DNA of 64,000 nt from positions 3,694,501 to 3,758,500 of the forward strand of contig NC_134028.1 of NCBI RefSeq assembly GCF_964204645.1, read 5' to 3'. Numbering within the stretch: position 1 is the stretch's first letter; each line of letters starts with the position of its first letter. A model generated the notes under the pieces. The model had not been told where the DNA came from, made no database searches, and worked only from the letters and a program-made list of their open reading frames with translations. A program made the translations under genes and the position numbers. Source of the DNA: Tubulanus polymorphus. Taxonomy: Eukaryota > Nemertea > Palaeonemertea > Tubulaniformes > Tubulanidae. Of the stretch, positions 57,001 to 64,000 are shown piece after piece.

Positions 57001-60000
57001 CGCAACCGACTTGCGCGGCCACTTGTGACGCAACGCGACGATCGCAAGGCCGACCTACGCCCGGCTTAAGAAAACGAAACATTGTTGGCCTGCGTGTGAC
57101 ACTAATTCACGGGTTTATGGATAGCATTTTCTGAACAATTTTACAAAGTGGTTCTATAAAGGTTCTGACTAAATTTTAGTGTTTGTCTAACCCGGAGGTT
57201 AAAACTCAGTTGAAAATGAATTGAGTTAAACCCATGGTCAAAATGTTAACACTGGTCTTTAAAACCAATCCCTGGACTTTTGTCAATATTTGCTACTATA
57301 TAACGTTCATCAGAGATGACGAATCGAGAAAGATGGGCATTATGATCAAATACAACATTCATGATAATATTATCATTTTTCTTTCACTTTTCTGATTCTG
57401 TTGACGTTAAGCAGCGTTGAAACGATCAATGCACGTATAAGTAACGCAGGTACCGGTACTAATACCTAAGTCTGTCTACTTACGAGATCCATTAGAAGGA
57501 TGATACTGAATTCAACTCGCGGATTCAACGAATGGCTTCGATTACTCGGTCCGAAACGACGGTCATAATGTCGAAACAAATCATCGTGCAATCTCGTTTC
57601 GTTCAGTTTATCGCTTTTGCCCGTAATTGCGTCTGTAAGAAAAGTACAAATACGTACGATTATCAAATATGACAGTTGATAAGAAGAGATGCGATACATT
57701 TAAATTCGGCGTTAAGGCGGGCGTAGGTCGGCCTTGCGACGCGACGCATCGACGGTCGCATCGCGTCGCAGAAAGTAGAACATGTGCGACTCATTGCGAC
57801 TGGCGTCGCTGGCAGTCGCAACCCGTCACTGGCAGTCGCAAGCCTACGCCCGCCTTTAAGTATCAATGATTACGAAGTGATATTTTATGTTCGGGTCTTG
57901 AAATAAAGCGTGGACCATTTCGCACGAGTTTAAATCCTCAAACAGTTCGATAAACGAAGGGAATTGTATTTTGTGAATAGACAGGCCGCTTTCATTACGG
58001 GAACTGTGTCGTCTCAGCCGGCACTCTAATGGAAAAGAATAATACACCAGATACAATTCTACCTGAAATCGAAAAACTCTAATATCGTAAACATGTTCTT
58101 CGATGCTATCGACGTTTACTGCTGGGGAAACGTAAATTTCGTCTGTTTTCTTTTGTTGTATTCCCGACGTTGCGCTCGGTAGCGAAATAACGGGTTGGGG
58201 GTAATTAAAACTGTTTCATTCTAATAACGATCTCTCAGTCGGTGTGCCTTACAAAACCATCGGCGCAGAAAATTACTTACGGCCGGTGATTTCTGACTTC
58301 ACTTCTTGCTGAAATTTAGGTACACTGGTAAATTGATTAAGTCTGACGGTGGTGGAGTCTCTATGGATATCATTGACCGACTGTTGACCGATTGATCACA
58401 GGTCAATCAATTACTGATTCCTAACGATAGATACTTTATTGCCGTATATTGATACATCTCCTGAGGTACAGATTGCGCGAATGTGTCACGTCATGTTTTC
58501 CATTTTATAGTTGCTTACAGTGGCTTTTGACTGTAATCGCTGAATGTATCAAATTTATTTTGAGATCTATTCGTTTCAGGAATGCACGCAGACACTCAAA
58601 GACGTCATGTTCTTCGCGAAGGGTTGAATTTGGTTGCTTCTATCTCTGCACATCCTTAATGCATTAATTTTTTGACGATTGTGTGAATTAGAAATTACAC
58701 CAGTTCGCGTTCGGGAATGTGAAATTATGCGGACAAGAAAATGAAATCATTGTGTTTTATGTTGCAATTTTGCGTGTCTAAAGTTCCAGAACTGTTTGCG
58801 AGATAAAATGAGCAATTCTTCGCTTAACAAGCAAACAACGCGGTACAAAATTGTAAAGCCTGCTCTGTTTACTTAATGTGTCTTGTCGAAGTACGCATAA
58901 TGAAATCTACCACACGAAAGGTTTTAGCAGCAGAAACCGTAGGTTTTTACGTTAGTTCTTAATCGTATAGACACAACTCGACCGCGGCAACCATTCGAAA
59001 TCCATTCATCAACGGATGAAACACGATTTCGCTTTCAGTCCCCGCAGCGCTAACAGACACAGACCGGCACCACAAAAGTTACGCGTCAACGACGAAAAAT
59101 TGCGACCCGTAATACGATTGGCTCAGACATCCAGTGTTCTTATCGGGTTAGAACCACTTTGTCATCGAGATTGTTATCCCGAGTGCGGATCTAGATGGAC
59201 AACAGGATCAGAGGAGAAAAAGAAAAACCCGGGTGAGAAAAATGCGATTGAATATGAGCTCGGCGGGTTATAGCGTGACCAGGGGCCCAGTTCCACAGTT
59301 CTGAGTTAAGATTTGACTCTGGGTTAAAACATTGAAAATGAACTAACTTTAACTCAGAGTTAACTCTAACTCACAACTGTGGAACTGGGTCGTTTATCTT
59401 ACAAAGCTAATGAGTGCCACTATTTCCTGCGCTTTTCCACGGGTTTGATATAAAGATCATAGGACACGGACGAATATTTCAAATATTTAGACTGATTTTG
59501 CTGTAAATGAAGTATACGACATAATGTTTGCTCAGATGCCGTGCATGAAAGGTTCTGGTTCTTAGCTTTTCGCGTTGGAATTCCCTGGGTGTCTCGTCAC
59601 CTACCGTTACCTCGATGAGCTAGGTCAGATAAGAACGAGGGGTTTCTAACAAGCAACACACCTTAATTAACGGCAGATACGTCATACAAGTTTAAATATT
59701 TGAGCGGGTCCACGCACACAACAGAACACCACACTCGTCAAATAGACGATAATTGATTCTAAGTCAACATTATGAGTGATACTAATCAAACTAGGAGTCA
59801 GGATCCATCAATCCCAAATTCGCTATCGTATCTATCGATGCATATAAGGGGCGCGAATCAAGTTAGCATTTTCTTTAAAAGAAGAGCATGAAATATTACG
59901 GATAGAAAGATGTGCAAATGTAAAACTACCAATTTCCATTTTGTATCATCCCTGTGGTGTTTTATTGGCGTAATTTGATTCTCATTTTGATTGCCGCTGT

Positions 60001-61706
60001 GAAGTTTCGAAAATAATAAATTTTGATTGCAGTCGTTTTATTCCAGCGGCGCTTGGTCGGCAGCGTTTTCAGTTCAGGGTGTTAAATATTCGATGTAATC
60101 TGTTACCTGTTTGTTACCCTGAGGAAATAAGGCCAGAAGTTTAATTCATCCTGAATTGATTCTATTCATTAATTTTCTGTACGAAGCGTGGCTTTTTTGT
60201 ACTAGTGATTCGACGGGCTACAGAATAAAAACATTTCGTCCGAGCGAATATTCCTAATTGGTGGGCACAGTTCTGGTCATGGTCACGTCAATGCATGGTT
60301 CATAGGTTCGAATGCTAGTCGCGACAGAGTTTCTTGGGCGAAGTTCTCTGGTCTCTCCCACTTGGAAAAAGAGAAACTCCGAACTCGTTAATAATACCCT
60401 GCGTGGTTGGTTGAGGGTATTGAAAAAAGGGCCTGGTCGTATTTGACATTGCGGGTTCACCTTCGCCCGATAGAGACAAATATCAGTTCCAATCATACGT
60501 CGTGATAACTACTGAACATCACCACGTGTACGGAACTGAGTTCCATATTCTATCCGGGTTTTTCATCGAAGAAACTAATAAAGCCGCAATTTGATTTACG
60601 CAACGCGATCGGTAGGTTATGTTCCGTTTGTTCTCGATATGAGATAAAATGAATATAAACGGTCGGTACATGGCATTATTGCCATTCGTATCTTTTGTTT
60701 GTTCTGCGAATTAATTAATTCAATGAAATATGTCTATTTTTCATATATAGATATTTATTCAGGTCCAGCCACATGCTTTAGTCCTTATTGATAACCAAAC
60801 ACGATAGTGATTTTATATAAACCCTTATACCTATGATTCTTTGTTATGCCGTCGTATTTTAGAAATCTGGGGCTCGTTTCGCAAAAACTTCATGAGTAAT
60901 AATATCACAATACTGATAGAACTGTAATTGAATGTTAACTCATTCTATGGGCTCCTGAACCACAGTGGATACCATGCTTTAAGTAGATTTTTAAATACAT
61001 GATGTTCCCCGAAGTTGAAGTCTATAGAAGAAACCTTGAAGTTGAATAAGCCAACATTCAATTAGACATCCTTGTGATGAAATAGGTCTCAACATCAGAG
61101 GTTTCTGAAATTGCTCGCTAGAGAATAGTTCAATTATTTCAGGGCCGTGGAAATTTAAAGTTAAGTCATAGAATGGAAAAGCTTATCCAAAGCTTAAGTC
61201 TTTCAAATATAGTCACAAGAACTGCGATTACACGGTGTCAGCTACGTCATGGATTTTTAGACCATCTACCAATAGACGATGCAAAATGATTGACACAGAA
61301 GCGCTACAGGTTTTTCTACTTACGCCCTTGAAACAGAAATGGCAACTTTTCTGATAAAATGTGGCTGGATTTGTTCGCATGAATGCATTGACATTTAAAT
61401 GAACATCGACTGAGATAAGAGCGAGTTCTTTCTATCACGATTGAAGTTTTAAACCAGACGTTTTCCAATTCGACTTTTTTGCTAGTGCATTTTTCAACGT
61501 AAGGGCGAAGTGAACAAAAGGAGATGCGTCTTTTCTCTATATTCCTCGCTGCTTGGATTGTCTGCATTTAATCTTACGCGTTTTCCAATATACTTGTCAC
61601 ACTTACAGAAAATAGTGTCAACTGAAAAAGATTTCAAAATGTCCAGACACTTACCAGTAAAAAGAAAAACAGTCGTAGATATTAATACAAAATACATAAT
61701 CCACAT
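36063..61706 (-). CDS. Divergent non-alpha nicotinic acetylcholine receptor-like subunit (six exons, 435 aa)
   Basis: Coding-order exons: 61706-61655, 57632-57484, 40254-40210, 39220-39111, 37378-36828, 36463-36063; 1308 nt, phases 1, 0, 0, 2, 1. It should form part of a pentameric ligand-gated cation channel in the plasma membrane. Exon 1 is a signal peptide; exon 3 is the 45-nt exon usual in this family. The extracellular domain has WVDHRLVWDP, WLPDLVLLD, a Cys-loop of 13 residues between Cys154 and Cys168 with FPFD, and loop-B Trp175. M1, M2 and M3 follow, then a loop of about 80 residues and M4. No vicinal CysCys is present in loop C and the loop-A Tyr is Leu, so it is not alpha-type. M2 reads GDRVNLGTNVFLGL: Asp rather than Glu at -1' and Asp at 20'. 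Introns of about 17.2 and 4 kb are exceptional here. The first exon, identified by phase and signal-peptide character only, is the least certain. Confidence 0.85.
38304..38332. repeat. Two tandem copies of a pogo-like terminal motif
   Basis: TACAGTAGACGAA occurs twice, separated by one or two bases. It matches the outer bases of the terminal repeat of the element that begins at 38398. It may be residual ends of earlier insertions of the same family. Confidence 0.45.
38398..38570. mobile_element. Non-autonomous pogo/Tc1-mariner-like element, 173 bp, TA target duplication
   Basis: Both ends are CAGTAGACTTCGC in inverted orientation (13 identical bases, then similar through CGGATC, about 24 in all). 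Each end is flanked by TA, the target site of the Tc1-mariner/pogo superfamily. The 5' CAG of the termini resembles pogo and Tigger ends. No transposase is encoded. It lies in the intron between exons 4 and 5 of the nicotinic subunit. Confidence 0.75.
40449..40482. repeat. Perfect 15-bp hairpin with GAGA tetraloop
   Basis: CATGGACTCTAAAAC, loop GAGA, then the exact reverse complement. As RNA on the plus strand, the loop is a GNRA tetraloop closed by C-G. No neighbouring gene elements explain it. Confidence 0.7.
44254..44276. repeat. (ATATC)n short tandem repeat
   Basis: Four to five head-to-tail copies of the pentamer ATATC. Confidence 0.85.
49560..49705 (-). mobile_element. tRNA-derived SINE-like sequence or tRNA pseudogene
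   Basis: Read on the minus strand there is an A-box-like TGGTCTACTGGTTAGC (about 49692-49677) and a B-box-like GGGTTCGATCTC (about 49651-49640), with tRNA-like spacing and an AGACC between them as in tRNA-Glu-like genes. The anticodon stem pairs poorly, so it is not an intact tRNA. An unrelated body follows towards 49560, as in a SINE. The extent is approximate. Confidence 0.5.
52180..52193. repeat. Short (CA)n tract
   Basis: About seven CA units, followed closely by a second short CA run. Confidence 0.8.
56738..57065. mobile_element. GC-rich TTAA-flanked foldback element, copy 1 (328 bp)
   Basis: It is flanked on both sides by TTAA (56734-56737 and 57066-57069). Termini are inverted repeats around GGGCGTAGGTCGGCC. 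The interior is packed with TGCGAC/GTCGCA motifs in both orientations and is far more GC-rich than its surroundings. TTAA flanks are typical of piggyBac-type insertion; the subterminal hexamer repeats are typical of MITEs. No protein is encoded; open frames through it are arginine/cysteine-rich artefacts. Confidence 0.75.
57141..57275. mobile_element. Foldback element, TTGAAAATGAA-loop family, diverged copy C
   Basis: The core is AACTCA, GTTGAAAATGAAT, TGAGTT, giving the same loop and a short perfect stem as in copy A (27701-27810). The outer arms pair weakly (AGTGTT and AACACT blocks). It is probably an old copy with eroded termini, so its ends are uncertain. Confidence 0.45.
57716..57855. 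mobile_element. GC-rich TTAA-flanked foldback element, copy 2 (140 bp)
   Basis: TTAA at 57712-57715 and 57856-57859 flank termini GGCGGGCGTAGG and CCTACGCCCGCC. About 90 bases of the interior are the reverse complement of the middle of copy 1 (56738-57065), including a shared AGAAAGTAGAACATGT. It is therefore inverted relative to copy 1 and shorter. It lies in receptor intron 1, on the other side of exon 2 from copy 1. Confidence 0.75.
57872..59281 (-). other. Part of nicotinic receptor intron 1
   Basis: Intron 1 spans 57633-61654. Apart from the TTAA element (57716-57855) and a foldback (59282-59392) I find no exon or conserved feature in it. The plus-strand frame at 59016-59273 is Arg/Lys-rich with no domain. 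Confidence 0.4.
59282..59392. mobile_element. Foldback element, TTGAAAATGAA-loop family, copy B
   Basis: The left arm starts GGGGCCCAGTTCCACAGTT and the right arm ends AACTGTGGAACTGGGTC. Arms of about 48 bases pair at roughly 80 percent around the loop ATTGAAAATGAAC. Terminal GGGCCCAGTT and the loop are shared with copy A at 27701-27810. Confidence 0.75.
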
Positions 61707-63269
61707 GATGATCGATAATCCCGTGGCGTAATCTTTAATAAAGAAATCCTAACAGCCCGTAATATCCAGACGGTTACTCAACAAAACAAAAATCAAGATT
61801 ACGAATTTTTCACCAGGTTTCTGCCATGCGGAAAAGTCCGTTCGTGGCAGCGCGCGGCGGCTGACGTACGAGTTCACGGCGTTTCGTGTAGTCGGCGGCG
61901 GCGGCGTTGTTGCTGTATAATCGACGTATACTGAACGCCGGGACGCCACTTCCGCCGTAAAGTTCTCCGTCGCTAATGACCTTGCAAACGTTGTACCCGC
62001 AATATTGTCACGTGTTGATAATCTAACTAAGTCGACATGGAATGAAGATGCGGCCGTAGTCGCATTATCGATTCAACTTTTATCGCGATTCAGTTATAAG
62101 TTCAATGAATCTGTCCCTCGATTGTTGTCCCAATAATTAGTAGCATCAGGCTGAAATATGTGATTAGTGTTTGCGAGGTCAATGGCCGATACAAAGGGGA
62201 CTCGTGACGTTGGAAAGCACGAGTCTCCAAAGATTCATCCCCGATCTCAATCCAGTTAACTGACTACGTTATTGGTAAAACATTGTTGATTCGTGAATTA
62301 TTTTACGTCATAAGATATCCGTTCACATATTGGGACGTCGACATCTGTGATTGTTTTTGCTGTTTTGTCCTCCTTTCCAGTTGTCCGTCGAAAAACGATA
62401 AGTCGAGAGATGTTCGAAAATCCTTGTAAAAACCGATGGACAATAAACCCCGGGTGGTTCGTGGACTTTATATCGATTAACGTTAAGAAAGGATTTACCG
62501 GCATCAGATGTTGATCGGTCTAAACAGACGCCAGAGGAAATTAGGGAAGGTCGACGGTGGACACAATAAATCGACTGACCGAAATTATCCGGCCACACGT
62601 GCAGACCTTAAACAACCATCATTGACCCGAGAGCCTGTTGCGGCTAAAATTTGGTATCGCAACTTTTTTTAGAAATAGCAATTCTCCATTATTATTATCA
62701 CGCGATCGGAAGACATTTGAACTATCAGACACGACTGTGCAACGTCTACCGTTGAATTTTCTGTCGACCTAAAAATATAAACGTGTTATTGATTGATGAA
62801 CTGGTTTTATCACCATGGACCACCATATTTTCAGATAGACGTTCAAGTCCGGCATTCAAAGTCGATTGGAATCAACCCACATATTTGTCATCATACCAGT
62901 GTCATACACAGTGACACCAGAGGCTTTTTTGTGTGGTTATAGTGAATGCCTCGTTCGTAAAAATGGACTCCACACTCACGTAAAACCGAATCTACAATAG
63001 ACCCATCGATGTTTTATAACCGAACGGAAATGGGTCAACGTGTGTCGGAACATAGCTTTCAATTATAGTGAGAGCTCGTTTCGCATTGCGTATCTGTAAT
63101 ATCTATATATAGCGATTGTTTATAGAATTTCGTGTGTTGACACGTTTGGCAGTGGATTAGATTATTTAAGTGTATATTGTTAGTGTGTTTTCTTATCCGA
63201 AGCGGTAGTTTTATAATCTTATTCTAAAATATTCAAAACAACTCCAGGCGGTTGCTAAATTCGGCGCAG
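61707..63269. other. Divergent promoter region between the receptor and the right-edge gene
   Basis: About 1.56 kb between two genes transcribed away from each other. A locally GC-rich block at about 61840-61975 could be the receptor core promoter or a leader exon. No TATA box or coding exon is supported. Confidence 0.4.
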
Positions 63270-64000
63270 ATGGCGCTGACGAGAATCAGGTAAATCATTT
63301 TAAATGGCCTTATTGACCTAGTTCGTTGGCCATATGCTCACACGACATTACATGATGCATGTCTCCGGATACGCGTCAGCAGCACGTCTGTATAATTATA
63401 CGTAAAACGGGATCATATTCCTGATACAAGAAAGAGGAAAACCGTCATTCAGTTTATGTTGGATCTACGATCGATTTGCTTGTAGGTTGGACCAGCCAGT
63501 ATGTTGTACAAGGTACGGTATGTGACGATTTTTAATGATAGCGAACGAGCTGAAATAATTATCTAGATAAACGATGACGTAATCATAACGGCTAACAATC
63601 TCTGATGGCAGTTGCGTTATAGCGCCTATTCATATGTTCCTTTTCACTCTTACAGAATAGAATACACCAAAAGCGTCAGTATCTTGTAATACTGCTGCTC
63701 TGCTGCACCAGTGCCGGGTTTATCGGCATTATGTATTATTACACATCCGCGTACAAGGAACTACCAGATATCGGCGCACACGAACTCGACACTAGTTTAG
63801 CTTTAACAACTGGTAGAGATTCATCGATAACCTCAACGCTGACCGATTGCTTAAGCGGTGAAGTTCTATTCAAGGTTATTCCTAATCTCATAGATAAACC
63901 CTTCACCAGCGCCACGCCTCTGTCGGCAAATGTGGAATCTAACGCCCAGCGAATGGCGTCCTTTGAGAATATATACAAAAAGCACATATGGGGCTATACG
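63270..64000 (+). CDS. N-terminal part of a type II membrane protein (3' partial)
   Basis: Proposed exons 63270-63289 and 63661 to the window end. The joined frame starts MALTRIRIHQKRQYLVILLL: a short basic cytosolic leader, a transmembrane anchor of about 20 residues ending near GIMYYY, and then a polar ectodomain, the architecture of Golgi enzymes and other single-pass type II proteins. The ectodomain includes SFENIYKKHIWGY, which resembles the start of some SAM-dependent methyltransferase-like domains (Phe-x-x-Ile-Tyr...Trp-Gly); this is a weak pattern match. Splicing needs the second of two close AG sites (63655 and 63660) to join the ATG at 63270 in frame; with the first AG, a different upstream exon would be needed. 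The exon from 63661 is well supported as open coding sequence; the first exon is tentative. Confidence 0.5.

Larger units (their letters stand above)
40255..57483 (-). other. Giant intron of the nicotinic receptor subunit (17.2 kb)
   Basis: This joins exon 2 (ending at 57484, GTAAGT donor) and exon 3 (starting at 40254, CTTCAG acceptor), both phase 0. I find no further receptor exon inside and none is needed for a complete family sequence. Contents I can name: a perfect hairpin (40449-40482), an ATATC tandem (44254-44276), a tRNA-derived SINE-like sequence (about 49560-49705), a CA tract (52180-52193), a GC-rich TTAA element (56738-57065) and a foldback (57141-57275). Open frames such as 43201-43506 (-), 46468-46746 (+) and 53394-53759 (+) have no recognisable domain. 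Nested genes too diverged to see remain possible. Confidence 0.7.

Noticed and set aside
56835-57134. Arg/Cys-rich ORFs in three frames (also 57663-57869)
   Set aside because: They lie in GC-rich TGCGAC-repeat foldback elements; the composition reflects the repeat.
63739-63987. Minus-strand 82-aa ORF at the right edge
   Set aside because: Antisense shadow of the type II membrane protein exon, which has a clear anchor and membrane topology.

Overview
The window is nuclear DNA from an intron-rich invertebrate animal. The coding genes are metazoan families: a FAM20C-type secretory kinase, an SLC35D nucleotide-sugar transporter, a PH-SH2 adaptor, CLN8, an opsin and a nicotinic receptor subunit. 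They are split into many small exons with GT/AG boundaries. Intergenic DNA is AT-rich and carries long (TA)n arrays and short foldback elements. A spiralian such as a mollusc, annelid or brachiopod is a reasonable guess, but this is inference and nothing here fixes the phylum. There are no operons, CRISPR arrays or prokaryotic signals.

Layout, left to right. 2-328 (+) is the last exon of a gene that starts outside the window, with a chitin-binding-like cysteine pattern. 329-15902 is about 15.5 kb with no gene I can support; it holds two (TA)n arrays, a diverged direct repeat, a 26-bp palindrome and a foldback element. 15973-19927 (+) is a seven-exon FAM20C-like kinase of 492 aa. It converges on 21074-22688 (-), a three-exon SLC35D-like transporter of 347 aa. 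23507-28471 (-) is a twelve-exon PH-SH2 adaptor of 525 aa resembling STAP1/2, with a single-exon 171-aa ORF on the opposite strand inside one intron. 29266-30287 (+) may be a very small two-exon secreted protein (weak). 31121-31957 (+) is CLN8. 33238-34707 (+) is a two-exon opsin with several non-canonical residues. 36063-61706 (-) is one nicotinic-receptor-like subunit of 435 aa in six exons; its introns of about 17.2 kb and 4 kb account for most of the right half of the window. 63270-64000 (+) is the start of a type II membrane protein that runs off the right edge.

Exon models were built by hand from family similarity, splice consensus and reading-frame phase. For the six main genes every intron phase closes and the spliced length is an exact multiple of three, which is the strongest support available without RNA. 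FAM20C (secreted-protein phosphorylation), the SLC35D transporter (sugar supply for glycosylation) and CLN8 (ER-to-Golgi export) all act in the secretory pathway. The opsin, nicotinic subunit and PH-SH2 adaptor are signalling genes. I see no evidence that these neighbours form one functional unit.

The most notable items are the atypical opsin (retinal-binding lysine kept; TM3 cysteine, DRY tyrosine and NPxxY tyrosine replaced), the adaptor with its nested antisense gene, and several families of short inverted-repeat elements: a TTAA-flanked GC-rich pair around a receptor exon, three foldbacks sharing one loop sequence, and a pogo-like element with TA flanks.
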